Shown: in pieces, positions 22,920-33,700 of the stretch
Numbering within the stretch: the first letter of the stretch is position 1
Layout: each line of letters begins with the position of its first letter
From: Paulinella micropora
Taxonomy: Eukaryota; Cercozoa; Imbricatea; Euglyphida; Paulinellidae
Reading direction: 5' to 3'
NCBI GenBank assembly: GCA_019918135.1
Contig: WBZZ01005239.1
Location: forward strand, 145,001 to 209,000
DNA: 64,000 nucleotides
Made by a program: the position numbers and the translations under genes
Notes under the pieces: model-generated
Databases searched by the model: none
The model's input: only the letters and a program-made list of their open reading frames with translations
Told to the model about the DNA's origin: nothing

Positions 22920-23660
22920 ATGGAAACGGAGACTTATGCCAATATATTTCTACTTGCTAGAAAAAAGAGCGGTAAGACGACAGCACTCTTTGAAATACTG
23001 AAAAGGACGACGGACAGAAAAACCCGTATTGTTGTTATTACTTCAACAATCCACAAGGACTACATTTATAAAGCAATGGTTAAGCACTTTAAGAACAGAG
23101 GCAACCCGATGGCAATATATACCTTTCTCAAATCAGACGGGGTGAATGTGATAGACTACGAACTTGACAAACTGAACAGACATGACGAGCAACACGAAGG
23201 AGAAGTAAAACAGGACAAAGAGAAAATAGAGAAACCACAATTTTTATACTTTGGAAAAGAAAAGAAACAGAGCGCCGCGGAGGCACCAAAAGAACGACCC
23301 AGCAAGTATATTTCTCCAGAGGTTGTTTTTGTTTTGGATGATTTAGGAAGCGGATTAAGAGATAAGTCCGTAAGCGATTTGTTAAAAAAGAATAGGCACT
23401 ATAAATCAAAGATGATTATGTCAAGCCAGTATTTGAACGACCTACGGCCAGAAGCAATTAAGCAGTTAGATTATTTGTTAATCTTTCCAAGCCAGTCTCA
23501 GGATAAAATGGAACTCGTGTATAAACATTTAGACTTATCTTTTGATTTTGATTACTTTCTTCAAAAGTATCACGAAGCAACAAAGGAACGATTTAATTTT
23601 CTTTATGTTTCGAGTGTTGATGATGAATTACGGAAGAATTTTGCTTATCGCTTGCGATAA
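22920..23660 (+). CDS. Genome-packaging ATPase (FtsK/HerA, A32-like)
   Basis: About 246 residues. Walker A-type loop 'LLARKKSGKTTALFE' lies near residues 11-25 and Walker B 'PEVVFVLDDLGSG' near residue 130. A sensor-like stretch 'KSKMIMSSQYLNDL' follows, typical of the A32-like packaging ATPases shared by Polintons, virophages and giant viruses. It would pump element DNA into capsids. The N terminus may extend slightly upstream. Two GC-rich hairpins overlap and follow the stop. Confidence 0.85.
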   Translation: METETYANIFLLARKKSGKTTALFEILKRTTDRKTRIVVITSTIHKDYIYKAMVKHFKNRGNPMAIYTFLKSDGVNVIDYELDKLNRHDEQHEGEVKQDKEKIEKPQFLYFGKEKKQSAAEAPKERPSKYISPEVVFVLDDLGSGLRDKSVSDLLKKNRHYKSKMIMSSQYLNDLRPEAIKQLDYLLIFPSQSQDKMELVYKHLDLSFDFDYFLQKYHEATKERFNFLYVSSVDDELRKNFAYRLR

Positions 23661-23687
23661 TCAGTTGTCCCGCTTGCGGGACTAACT
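23645..23687 (+). terminator. Two tandem hairpins at the end of the ATPase gene
   Basis: TTATCG-CTTG-CGATAA (23645-23660) overlaps the stop codon. A second, GTCCCGC-TT-GCGGGAC (23667-23682), extends by AGTT/AACT. Both resemble bacterial intrinsic terminator stems and may mark transcript ends. Confidence 0.5.
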
Positions 23688-23745
23688 TTGCTTACAGATT
23701 AAAATAATATTTTTAGAATTAATAAATATTTTTTTACTTATTATA

Positions 23746-24138
23746 ATGGTAGTGAAAACAACTCGTGTTGAAGTCATTCCAACAATCGGCAAACGAACAA
23801 TTAACTCATCCACAATGGCTGGAGGTAAAAAAGTATCTCGTAAGAAGAAGCAGGGAGGCAAGGGACAGGCTGGCGGTAAGATTAACTGGGCAAAGGTTGG
23901 TAAGACGGCAATGGCGGTGAATAAATTTCTTCGTGATAACAAGATTATTTCAAAGACTGCGAATGCGCTTGGTGATGTCGGGGTTCCATATGCGTCTCGT
24001 ATAGGCTCTACCGCCGCGAAACTTGGTTATGGCAGAGCGGACGTGGCGCACTCAAATTTTGAAAACAAATATTTTGATATAAACGAATTGAAATTTTTTT
24101 TGTTTTTATATAAATGGTTGCTAAGATTAAAAAGGTGA
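23746..24138 (+). CDS. Small basic virion-core-like protein (130 aa)
   Basis: Strongly basic N-terminal half with Lys/Gly runs ('KKVSRKKKQGGKGQAGGK'), then a helical segment 'FLRDNKIISKTANALGD' and a Gly/Ala-rich 'IGSTAAKLGYGRAD'. Small basic proteins of this layout next to capsid genes often accompany packaged DNA or interact with capsids. The end overlaps the next gene. The function is inferred from composition and position. Confidence 0.5.
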   Translation: MVVKTTRVEVIPTIGKRTINSSTMAGGKKVSRKKKQGGKGQAGGKINWAKVGKTAMAVNKFLRDNKIISKTANALGDVGVPYASRIGSTAAKLGYGRADVAHSNFENKYFDINELKFFLFLYKWLLRLKR

Positions 24139-24959
24139 AAAAGGCGAAAGTCCGTCCACCGCGGGTTTATAGAAATAAAAGCGGGAAGCCGTATATTATC
24201 CAGAAGGGCAAAAAATATTATCTTAATTTTGGTAAGAAAACAAATGATATGAGCACACTTCAAATCGTTAAACTTTTTATGAAATACTTGAGCAATAAGC
24301 CACGCGAACGTGGCAGTACCACAAAAGCAAAGAAAAAAGAAAAGAAGGAGGATTTAAGGAAAGTTCAGAGCCTGCCAGAGATTGAACAAAATACGAGAAC
24401 AGCCATTAATGACCACTTAGACAAACTCAGGAAGGAGAAATACGATAAGATTGATGAGATAGACCAAAAAGAAAAAAAAGCACAGGTGGATGCTGAAGAA
24501 GAAAAGAAGAGGCTAGAAAGAAAAATCCAAGCCGATGCTAAGGAACTAAAAGAAACAATGGATAGGGAACATAAAAAAATTGCGGAGATTAAGGAAAGAC
24601 AGGAAGAAAAATCTAGGGAACAGAAAAAGGAACAACGACTTATTCAGGAACTACAGGCAGAACAACGACATAGACAGGGATTATTGACTGCTCCAGTTGC
24701 ACAGCCTATTATAGCGAACCCGAATCCCCCTTCAACTACAAATAAACCAAAGAAAACCGCAACTACATCTTCCCCAAAAATAACTGATATAACTGACAAA
24801 GTAAATAAACAAGAAAAAGATTTGGAAGAAGAAAAGAGACGAAGAATTATTGATGAAATGTTCTCCGAGAAAACGAGACAAAAACGCGTCAAAAAAATGA
24901 AAAATAATACAATAATAAATCACCTTAAAAAAAAGCAGGCATTAATATCCCTAAAATAA
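24114..24959 (+). CDS. Lys/Arg-rich coiled-coil protein (281 aa)
   Basis: N-terminal 70 residues are very basic ('KIKKVKKAKVRPPRVYRNKSGKP'), suggesting DNA binding. Residues about 90-200 form a long charged coiled coil. The remainder is a Pro/Thr linker and a second short coil. It lies between the small basic protein and the protease, in the virion gene block. A core or scaffold role is a guess; no family is recognised. Confidence 0.5.
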   Translation: MVAKIKKVKKAKVRPPRVYRNKSGKPYIIQKGKKYYLNFGKKTNDMSTLQIVKLFMKYLSNKPRERGSTTKAKKKEKKEDLRKVQSLPEIEQNTRTAINDHLDKLRKEKYDKIDEIDQKEKKAQVDAEEEKKRLERKIQADAKELKETMDREHKKIAEIKERQEEKSREQKKEQRLIQELQAEQRHRQGLLTAPVAQPIIANPNPPSTTNKPKKTATTSSPKITDITDKVNKQEKDLEEEKRRRIIDEMFSEKTRQKRVKKMKNNTIINHLKKKQALISLK

Positions 24960-25079
24960 AAAATAAAGGTTCAAACGACTACGCCACTAGTTTAAAGAGA
25001 TGGTTATACACAAAAAATCACCGAAAACATATCATCGGCAGAAGATGGATGGGATCAACTAGAACAATTTACAAAAAAA

Positions 25080-25883
25080 ATGATTGCTAAAAATGAAAGC
25101 AAAAAGAATGAAGAAAAAAAAACTCCTGTAAATAGCACTCTATCGCCAATAGACCCACCCCGTTTTGAAAATTCTCCAGATGCTAAACAACTTATATTTG
25201 AAATGACAAATCCACAACCAGCGGAGACACAACCGACAGATGTAGCACCACCACCGAGCACAAGTTCTGCGGACATCGCGGAGACACCAGAGCAACCACC
25301 AAATCTCCAACCAGTTGGAAATCTCCAGCATGCTGGAGATAACGAGCAACAGCAAGAGCAACCACAGCAAGAGGGTGAGGGGCGGGGATTAATGACTAAT
25401 GAAATAGACGACATAATGAAAAAATATGGATGGTATCTCGGAGCGATAGCAAGTGATGAAATCTACAAACTAAATCCAGAAAAAAGAAAGCGATACGGAT
25501 TTATTATGAATTTAGATAATCACAAACAAGTGGGGTCTCATTGGATTGCTATATGGGTAAGTCTGGATAAAGACAGAAGTGTTGAAGTGTATGACCCATT
25601 AGCGCTTTACCAACCAACGGAAGACTTTCAACAACAAATGAAACAACTAATTGATAAAAGCCACCCCGAGAGTTATTTATTAATGAAGGTTAATCAAGTA
25701 AAAGAGCAGAGCGATACCAGTGATACCTGCGGATGGTTTGCTATGAGGTTTTTAATGGAGCGGGCGAAAGGTGTAAGGTTTAAATTCGCCAGTGGTTTCA
25801 CAGACCTAAAAGAAGACGAAGCAGAAAAGTTAAAAGCACAAAATGGATATGGAGATGGTGAGGGATTTAATACATTCATATAA
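25080..25883 (+). CDS. Adenain-like cysteine protease (capsid maturation)
   Basis: A disordered Pro/Gln-rich N-terminal half (to about residue 115) precedes a C48/adenain-like domain. Visible are 'GSHWIAIWVSLD' with the catalytic His, 'SVEVYDPLA' with the acidic partner, and 'SDTCGWFAMRFLM' with the catalytic Cys. Polintons and adenoviruses use this protease to cleave virion proteins. It lies directly upstream of the minor and major capsid genes. The frame looks whole. A hairpin begins 3 bp after the stop. Confidence 0.85.
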   Translation: MIAKNESKKNEEKKTPVNSTLSPIDPPRFENSPDAKQLIFEMTNPQPAETQPTDVAPPPSTSSADIAETPEQPPNLQPVGNLQHAGDNEQQQEQPQQEGEGRGLMTNEIDDIMKKYGWYLGAIASDEIYKLNPEKRKRYGFIMNLDNHKQVGSHWIAIWVSLDKDRSVEVYDPLALYQPTEDFQQQMKQLIDKSHPESYLLMKVNQVKEQSDTSDTCGWFAMRFLMERAKGVRFKFASGFTDLKEDEAEKLKAQNGYGDGEGFNTFI

Positions 25884-25885
25884 AA

Positions 25886-26029
25886 GATATTCGTAAATCC
25901 ACACTCTCATTCGTTTCACTCATTTTCGTGTGTTTTACAAATATCGTATCCTATTTAATTTTTTCCAAAATAAAAAACGATATTTTAGAATAAGCGAGAG
26001 TGATAACGAAAGCGCTATTCTAAAATATC
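25886..26029 (+). promoter_or_regulatory. Twin-hairpin intergenic module 1 (protease to minor capsid)
   Basis: Hairpin 1: GATATTCGTAAA (25886-25897) with TTTACAAATATC (25934-25945), one mismatch. Hairpin 2: GATATTTTAGAAT (25979-25991) with its exact reverse complement (26017-26029). The ATG at 26037 follows within CTATATCAATG. A near copy lies at 28435-28576. Confidence 0.65.
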
Positions 26030-26036
26030 TATATCA

Positions 26037-26849
26037 ATGGAATACAAAGGTGGGAGAAGTAGTAGTATCTATTACATAAATAGCAAAAACCGAATAACGG
26101 GGACAGACAGCGACTTTACACACGAAGTCAATATGAAGGGGCTAGACAATCCAACTCACTGCAAAATTCTTCATATCTATGTGCCGAAGTCGTATTACTC
26201 TGTGGCTTCACCATATAATACCTTTACACTTAGCGAAGACGGGTATGAGGCTTTAATTACAATACCAGAAGGCAACTACACAATGAACAACTTAAAAAAT
26301 AAACTATCTGAGGCGCTAACCGCAGACAGCCCAAATAATTATACTTATGTTATATCCAGTAATAATACCAACATAGAACCAGAGGACGGCAAATTAACAT
26401 TCAGTGTGTCAGAGAATAAAGGTATTCAACCGCGGTTTATATTTGATGCCGATACCCGCATTCACGAGGTTATGGGTTTTGATAGAAACTCAACATATTT
26501 CTTTGCTAATGATTTTATTAAATCGCCAAATGTGATTATTCTAACTGGCGAAAAAACTCTGTATCTTCAATCAGATTTGGTGAATGAAGGAGATAATCAT
26601 GTGCTACAAGAAATATACACTGCCAACGAAATTCCATTTGGTTCTGTCATTTATGACGGCTCTGGTAGTGAATACGGGAAAACATTATCTGCGAGTTCAA
26701 ACAATGTATTTAGGTTTTACTTGACAGACGAAAATGACCAAGCAATAAATCTTAATGGTTTGGGAATAGTTATGACATTATTGGTTTATCGTGAAACTAA
26801 TTACTTTAGTTTATTTAATTCATTCTTCAATCTGTTGAAAGCGAGGTAA
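26037..26849 (+). CDS. Minor capsid (penton-like) protein
   Basis: A 270-residue beta-rich protein starting 'MEYKGGRSSSIYYINSKNR', with alternating strands and a late 'GSVIYDGSGSEYGK' segment. Position directly before the major capsid gene, length and start pattern match the single-jelly-roll minor capsid protein of Polinton-like viruses, which forms the capsid vertices. The call rests on this pattern and position rather than on a diagnostic motif. The frame looks whole. It is preceded by the twin-hairpin module and the TATCAATG start context. Confidence 0.7.
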   Translation: MEYKGGRSSSIYYINSKNRITGTDSDFTHEVNMKGLDNPTHCKILHIYVPKSYYSVASPYNTFTLSEDGYEALITIPEGNYTMNNLKNKLSEALTADSPNNYTYVISSNNTNIEPEDGKLTFSVSENKGIQPRFIFDADTRIHEVMGFDRNSTYFFANDFIKSPNVIILTGEKTLYLQSDLVNEGDNHVLQEIYTANEIPFGSVIYDGSGSEYGKTLSASSNNVFRFYLTDENDQAINLNGLGIVMTLLVYRETNYFSLFNSFFNLLKAR

Positions 26850-26957
26850 AGATATTTTAATTTTGATTTAATTATTTTTTTTCTATAGATATATTCTCCT
26901 AATCTCAAACTTGTTTGAGATAGTTAGCTAATTTACGCTAAGTCAAAAAAGAAAAAA

Positions 26958-28435
26958 ATGCCTGTCCAATACGGAGGAGAATTAGTCCATCAGACTAAGG
27001 AACTACTCACTGGTAAGTATGAATTAAGCAAACTTACCACCCGTGAAGGCTCGCAACCTGTAGCGCTTACTACTGCTGGTGGTATGGAAAACACCTTCGA
27101 AATTCCTACTCGTCCTTTGAACCTTGCGAGGAGTGTGTTGCGATTTACTTACACTCCGTCTGGTGCGGTGCGGGTCGCTACAATCGTATCTATATGGATT
27201 GTCTGTCTATGATTAAAACTATTGAATTGCGAAGCCGAAGCGGGCAGTATCTGTGTAATCTTCAACATGTGGGGAACTACACTAAGGTGATATGGAAACC
27301 AGAAATGAAGTATGAAAAATTTATGGCACTTGAAAATCATGGTGCTGGTGTGGCTAGCGGTGCTATGCTTCAAAAGTGTAATGCAGGAAAAGTTGAAATC
27401 GGAAGTGTAGCAGAAAGAAAGGCAATTACTGATGCAGCAGATGTAGCAGGTCTTAAGGCTGCAGTTCAAGCAAACTACAAAGTGCCTCTTGTTAATGCCC
27501 GTCGCCACGATGATACCGCTCTCGCTGATAGCACTGCTGGAACCTATAGCCTTGTTAATGTTCCTTTCGAGGAGGCTAAGTATTTTGAAGGCGGTGGTGA
27601 TAATACTGCTACCCCTGTTATTAATCTTACGTTTCCTTTGGGTATGCTGTTTGGCACTATTTTTGAACTGGATAAGACTATCGGATTTAATGAAATTTTG
27701 GATTTGCGGATTGTGTGGGCTGAAACCAACCGCTCTTCATTCTATGGCACTAATGTAAGTTCTATTTCAACTGGTGCTGCCGCTACGACCTCTGGTGCTA
27801 TCGTCTCTAACCTAAATCTATTCCTTGCTGTTGAGACTGACCCGAATGTTATCCTCGGTGTCCAGCAAAAGATTGCGGGTGAAGGCTTTCCATTTAAGAT
27901 TGAGTATCCTATCGCTTGGAAGCAGAGCCTCTCAACACAAAGTCAAAATTATGTTATTAAGATGAATCGCTCGCAGGGTGAAAGAATTCGTCGTATTTAT
28001 ACTTCAGCATTTCATTTCACTGAGAGTGCTAATACTTCTTTTGATAATGACAACAGGGCAGATGCTAAAATTATTAGTTATTATACAACACTTGATGGGA
28101 CACGCCTTCAACAATTTGACATTGACACATCTGAGAATGAAGACTATATGATTTTGAAGGATAAGTTGAAGGGAAGTGCTATCCTAAACAGCGACGTCTA
28201 TCACTACAACTGGTTCCACGTAGATACTTGGGACAATAACCGCCCGCTGTGCGATAAGGACACCGACGGCTATGAGGTGAGCGGTTTGAGCCTAGACACT
28301 GAACGACGATATGAATTTGTTTCAACTACAAGTCCTAATGCAAGTGGTGGTGGCATAACTAATCTTAACCATTACACATTCGCCATTCTTCAACGAAGTG
28401 TGCTTGTTAAGGGAATTGAAATCCTAATGTCTTAG
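26958..28435 (+). CDS. Major capsid protein (double jelly-roll), broken
   Basis: The region encodes about 490 residues of beta-rich sequence beginning 'MPVQYGGELVHQTKELLTG', with segments such as 'GMENTFEIPTRPLNLARS', 'NYTKVIWKPEMKYEKF' and 'YHYNWFHVDTWDNNRPL'. Size, composition and place after the minor capsid gene match the double-jelly-roll capsid of Polinton-like viruses. It contains one break. A hairpin begins at the stop codon. Confidence in the family is good; the exact subgroup is unknown. Confidence 0.75.
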
Positions 28436-28576
28436 ATATTTGTAAATTCACACTTTCGCTTCGCTTTCGTGTGCTTTACAAATATCGTGAAAAGTAAAAT
28501 ATTTAATTTTTGATGTTTAAAAAAACGATATTTTATAATAAGCGTGAGTGAAACGTGAGCGTCATTATAAAATATC
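28435..28576 (+). promoter_or_regulatory. Twin-hairpin intergenic module 2 (major capsid to next gene)
   Basis: Hairpin 1: GATATTTGTAAA (28435-28446, overlapping the TAG stop) with exact partner 28475-28486. Hairpin 2: GATATTTTATAAT (28527-28539) with exact partner 28564-28576, followed by AATG. Layout and stem sequences match module 1. Confidence 0.65.
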
Positions 28577-28577
28577 A

Positions 28578-29804
28578 ATGTCTCACCAGAGAAATTTAAT
28601 CGCACAAAATCCAGACGGAGAATTTATAAACGTCAGTGTTGGATATGATGGTAATATTGAAACAAATAATTCAAAAACCGCTTTTGGCGAAGCAGTAGTA
28701 GGTCAATTAACGCCAGTATTACAAGAAATCTTTCCATATACCATTAATACTAGGATATGGACAAAAACAGAAACAAATCGTCTGTGTCATTTTTGAATAA
28801 TATGGCTGAATTGAAAACAACTGCTGATGCTACGGCGGATGCTAGACTGGTAAGTAAAAGGAGAATAAAATATAGAACTGGAATGGGTGTCCTAGCCCGC
28901 TTTACTGCTCTATGGACAACGGATGATACAAAAGATTATTATTCATTTATTGGAATAGGAAATGACCTTAACGATGGATTTTATTTTTACAAAAATCAAG
29001 CAGGAATGAATATTGCACATTGTGCAGGAGGTGCTGTAGATTATATTGACCAAGCAGACTGGGACGACCCTTGCGATGGAAATTATGCTATGCCAGACTT
29101 AGATTGGAGCAAAGGAAATGTATTTCAAATTCAATTTCAGTATCTTGGGTTTGGTGCTATTAAGTTTTACATTGAAAATCCCATAACAGGATTATTTCAA
29201 TTAGTTCATATGATTGAGTATGCGAACGAATGAAGGTGTAAGCCTGCGAAATACGACATTACCCTTTACAGCCGTAATGAGAAATGATGCAAAGACTGGA
29301 ATACAAATTCTTAAAACAGCGAGTGCTAGTTTATTCATTGAGGGGTCAAATACTATTAATACAAGTATTACAAATACTGCGGAAGGAGACGAAAAAACAA
29401 GCATCACTGAAAGCCCCATTTTAAGTATCAGAAATAAAGCGCTATTCAATAATAACCTAACCAACTATTCAAATGTCTTTTCTTCCTTGGTAAGTATTAC
29501 AAATGAAGATACTAAGTCAAATGTCGTCAGAATGGTATTGAATGGGACGCTAACAGGGGTTGGTTTTGCTGATGTTGATGCCGCAACTTCAATCGTAGAT
29601 ACAGACACAAAAGCGACGGCCATCGCCAACGGAACGACAATTTTTAAGATTTATGTAAATGCCGCATCAACACAGCAGATTAATCTCAGAACTTATGACA
29701 TTCAATTAACGCCGAATGATGTTTTGACATTCACACAGAAGGCTGTGTCGGCTGGGGCTGGTAGTAATATTAATGTAATCGCGAACTTTATTGAGGATCA
29801 TTGA
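28578..29804 (+). CDS. Putative virion surface protein region, broken
   Basis: Begins ATGTCTCACC in the TATCAATG context after the twin hairpins. The middle part contains 'YSFIGIGNDLNDGFYFYKN' and other beta-strand and Gly-rich segments. The last 200 residues are Thr/Asn/Ala-rich and beta-rich. I have seen comparable sequences among structural genes of algal viruses but cannot name a family. It sits after the capsid genes, so a virion role is inferred. It is broken in two or so places. Confidence 0.45.
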
Positions 29805-29853
29805 TGTGGATGGAATTAAAAACAAAAAAATGAAAGTCTAATTTCTAAATTAT

Positions 29854-30354
29854 TGCAAATATTTTTTTACCGCATCTTTGTTATTAAAATAAGGTTGTTG
29901 AATTAAATTTTCAAGGTATGGTTTGTCAATCTTAGCGACATCTTCAATTTTCATTTTTTTAATACTTACCATATTGAAGCACAACATCTTTCTTTAATAT
30001 ACAACCTTCTTCTGTACATGTAGCATTCTCTATCTCTTCGCCGACCTTAGCCTTTATTTCAGTAATCCCCGTTTCTTTTAAATCAGCAGTCGTAAAAGGT
30101 ATCGTTGTTTTGGAGGTAGTACAAAACAACAATTTGCTTTCTTCCTCCATCATTTTTTCTAAAGGAATAACTACTTTCACGTTGTCGTCCCTCGGCTTGT
30201 ATTGCTCATAGAAAGATACAATGTCAGGCTTAGTCCATTTAATTGTCGGCTTTTTGACATCTCCATCAAGGTTCCATTTTTCAATTTCATTCAAGTAGTC
30301 CTGTTTGGTGCTCAGGTCGGTCATTGTTTTTGTTTTGGAAGTAGTCCAAAACAA
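29854..30354 (-). CDS. Region ending in a DUF3820-like domain relic
   Basis: On the minus strand a charged N-terminal stretch of about 110 residues is followed by a relic of the 'GKY..K..DVA.IDKPYLE' motif, which is also present in the neighbouring small gene. The motif is that of DUF3820 / ExoX-like C-terminal domains found in phage and viral proteins. The two copies look like a duplication. The region is broken. Confidence 0.45.
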
Positions 30355-30384
30355 AGTATATATATATACTACAAAATAATTTTA

Positions 30385-30672
30385 TTATATGTATTTTTTT
30401 ACTTCACTTTTAATGTCTGTAAATTTCTCAAACCACGGCTGTTTCATAACCCATTCAAGGTATGGTTTGTCAATTGTAGCAACATCTTGAATTTTCTTAC
30501 CTTTATACTTACCAAATGGAAAAACATCGGTTGGTTTGCCTGCCCATGCCTTTTCAATCATTTGGATTTCGTCAGTAATTATCTTTTTAACATCGGTAAG
30601 AGAAAATGTTTCTTTTTCATTTTCAATAGAGAGTTTTTCAAACTTCTCGCATAGTCTGGTTAGGGCGGTCAT
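30385..30672 (-). CDS. Small DUF3820/ExoX-C-like protein (95 aa)
   Basis: Residues about 50-90 read 'FPFGKYKGKKIQDVATIDK' then 'PYLEWVMKQPWF', the hallmark of the small domain that follows the exonuclease part of ExoX-type nucleases and also occurs alone in viruses (DUF3820). The N-terminal half is helical. It may bind DNA or partner with the polymerase encoded next door on the same strand. The frame looks whole. Confidence 0.65.
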   Translation of the reverse strand: MTALTRLCEKFEKLSIENEKETFSLTDVKKIITDEIQMIEKAWAGKPTDVFPFGKYKGKKIQDVATIDKPYLEWVMKQPWFEKFTDIKSEVKKYI

Positions 30673-30790
30673 AGTATAGTATATGGTATATATTTTATAG
30701 AAAAAATTAATTATTGATATTTATGAGCATCGCTTTCATCCAATGTTGAATTTTAAATAAAAATCAACATAACGCTCATTTTTGCTTGCT

Positions 30791-33700
30791 TTAATAGTAT
30801 CCGAATGGTCTCGTTTCAATCGCATTCTCTACAATACCGATAACTTGTCTTTTTGTATATGTAAAACTAAATATCTTTTCTAAGTATTCGCTTGTTATTT
30901 TTTTCTTTTGTTTGTCTCGCGTTATCTTGTTGTTTTCTATTATAACTACTTTTCCAGACTTCTCAATTCGCTTAGCAATCCTTAATTCTTCCTCAGTCTC
31001 TAACAAGTCCGCCAGTTCATTTTTACCCTTCTCAAATAAATCTGTGTTTTTAATACCAAGCCCGCAACTGATTACACTTAACATATTAGGTAAGTTTAAG
31101 GCCTTCTTCGTCTCATAATTCACACTAAATCCTTTTACTTTCATACAGGCTTTGCCGTTATCTAATAAGTATTCGTAGCACTTTGCCCCGCCTCCAACGA
31201 AGGTCTTTATCTTGGCTCCCTTTAATTCATCTGTCCAGTCCCCGAGTAGTTTGCAAGTCTTTACATCATCTTCGCCTTTCGTCAGGTCTGTGGTATATAT
31301 TACACTATCCGTATCGTGGTATAGAATTCTCCTGCCTAGTCTGTCCATCATCTCATAAAGTCTCATTCTCGCGTGGCAGGTAGTAAATAGAGCAACTACA
31401 ATATTTGTCTTAATCGGGTCGCTGACCGCATCCTGTTTTAAATCATAACTGGCCTCTATTATTTCGTCGTTGATTATGTTAATATTTATGTTATCCACTG
31501 ATTTATCGTTCATTAGTTTGTATAGGGTTTCCTTATCCCTTATCATTTTGTTTTGTTTTTTGTTCTGCTTCTCTCCAAACTTACCCCACAAGGAGTTCAA
31601 GCACAACTTAGCCACCGCACGGCGACCTGAGTTTTCTTCTATTTTGTTTTCATCCATCTTAACACCCATTTTGATTTCCATACTGCTTATGTAGTTTTGT
31701 TTTTCTTCGGCCGTATTGCATCCTGCTGGACATCCACTTGATTCCTGCTTAACCTTCAAGAATGTTTTTATGTATTCCTTGAATAGGCTACTGCTCTGTT
31801 CTTTCCAGTGCCATACTTCATATACTTTCATTAACTTATACCCTTTATCTAAGGCCTTCTAAATTTCTGGAGTTGCCCATGTGCCTGTTATTGCCCGCTC
31901 ATTGTCGGTGTGCTTGCATTCGCCGTGGTGCTCAGTCATCCCGCACTTATCGCATAAGTAATACATCATCTTGCCTCTGTCCGCTTTTGGTAAGACTGGG
32001 TGTAGTAATCCTCTCGGCGGTAGCATCTTAACCTTAGCCACTCCGAAATATTCCTTTTTTATTATTTTGTTTCGCATATCTTTTCGCTCCACACCATCAT
32101 TTGGTCTGATGATTTCGTGGTGCCCGCTAGGGTAAAGGTCATAATACATGACGGTCGGATAGAGTAAGCATATGTCAATGTATTTCGCGTATTCGTCGCT
32201 GTGTCGTGATTTCCAATACAATGTTAGAGCATTCGTTCTACCTCCAAACATTGCTTCTCGTGGGTTTAATCCTTCTTGTTCCATAATTCGTTCGTTGGTA
32301 TCCTCGGCCAGTCTTTCACTGGTTTTCATCAGGCTCCAATCACATTCCCAGACACTTATTACTTTTACCTGTTGGCTCAGTTGTTTTTCTCTTCTCATTG
32401 TTTCCTTGTATAGTTCGCCCATAGTCTTATTTTTCTTGGCATTCATTGCATTGCCGTTCCAACACTTCTGACAGCCGTGCCAATGACACCCGTAAAACTC
32501 ATAAGCGATTTTGTTTTTCTCGTCCCAGCCATCCACATATATTTTTGATTGCCCGAGTTGAAACATTTTTTCACCTCCGTTGAAGGCATGCTTAATGTCT
32601 GTTTTGTCTAGTCTGCTTCTGTAGGCTAACCATTCAACACAAGCCCTTGAAGCCATCCTGTTTTGTTTTTCCGCTTTCAATACCGCAATTGAATTAACAG
32701 GCATAAACTTAGCACGATACAGAGCCATAACACAACTCGCAATAGTTGTATATTGAAACGGGTCAATACCGAATTCAAGAAACTGCTTTCTAAAATCTAT
32801 ACAACCCTTTCTAAGTATATCAACATCGCTATGACAATACTCAGCGATTTCCTTCGCCATATCAAAATGGTTGTGATTATTAACCTGTTGTTCATACCAT
32901 TCTAAAAACTCCTTTCTCTTATCTCCTCGCATAGTGTCGTAGCCGTAATGTTTCTTATGTGGCATAACCCCAACATAGTTTTTGTTCTTGTCTGTGTTGA
33001 AGAAGTGCGGAAAGTATCCTTTCTTAAGTTCCGTTAGTCCGAATGTCTTTGGAAAGTCAGACAATGGCATCGTAAGGAAACTCAAACTATCAATGAAGCG
33101 GTATTTCTTATGTGTCATCATCATTATCTTACCGCCTTGGTAAATGACAAATGGTGTCTGTTTGTTATCTACAAGCCACTTAAGAATAAACTGACAATCA
33201 TAACCGCGAGCATTGTGTGCGATAAAGGTAAATCCGCTGTGCTTAGTGTCAAAAGCCCAATTACAAAAGTCTTGAATGTTCTTATGAATGACTGGCGGTT
33301 CCTTCGCATCGTAATACTGGCTTTCAGCATGATTAACAATGTGCTCGCCTGTGTCCTGTGTCGCTTCAAAGTCAAAGAATATGTATTGCTCTGACGGTGG
33401 TAAGATTTCTTTTTGGACTATTTCACATTGGTGTTCAAGCGGTTTCACTAGTTTGCAATTTCTGCATTTTGCATATCCGCATTTGTGTTCATCTTTCTTC
33501 CTGTAATTCAGCCCGCACGATTTACATTTCGCTTTAACATCGCAGTTTGTTGTCCTGTGGTTATTAAAGCATTCAGTGTTTGGAAACTTTCTATTACACT
33601 TCTCACATTCTTTCCACTGGCTCTTGTCGTTTATTCCCTTACATCCCTTGGTTTCGCAGATACTACATTTTGCTTCACAGGCGTGTCTTTCCATATACCC

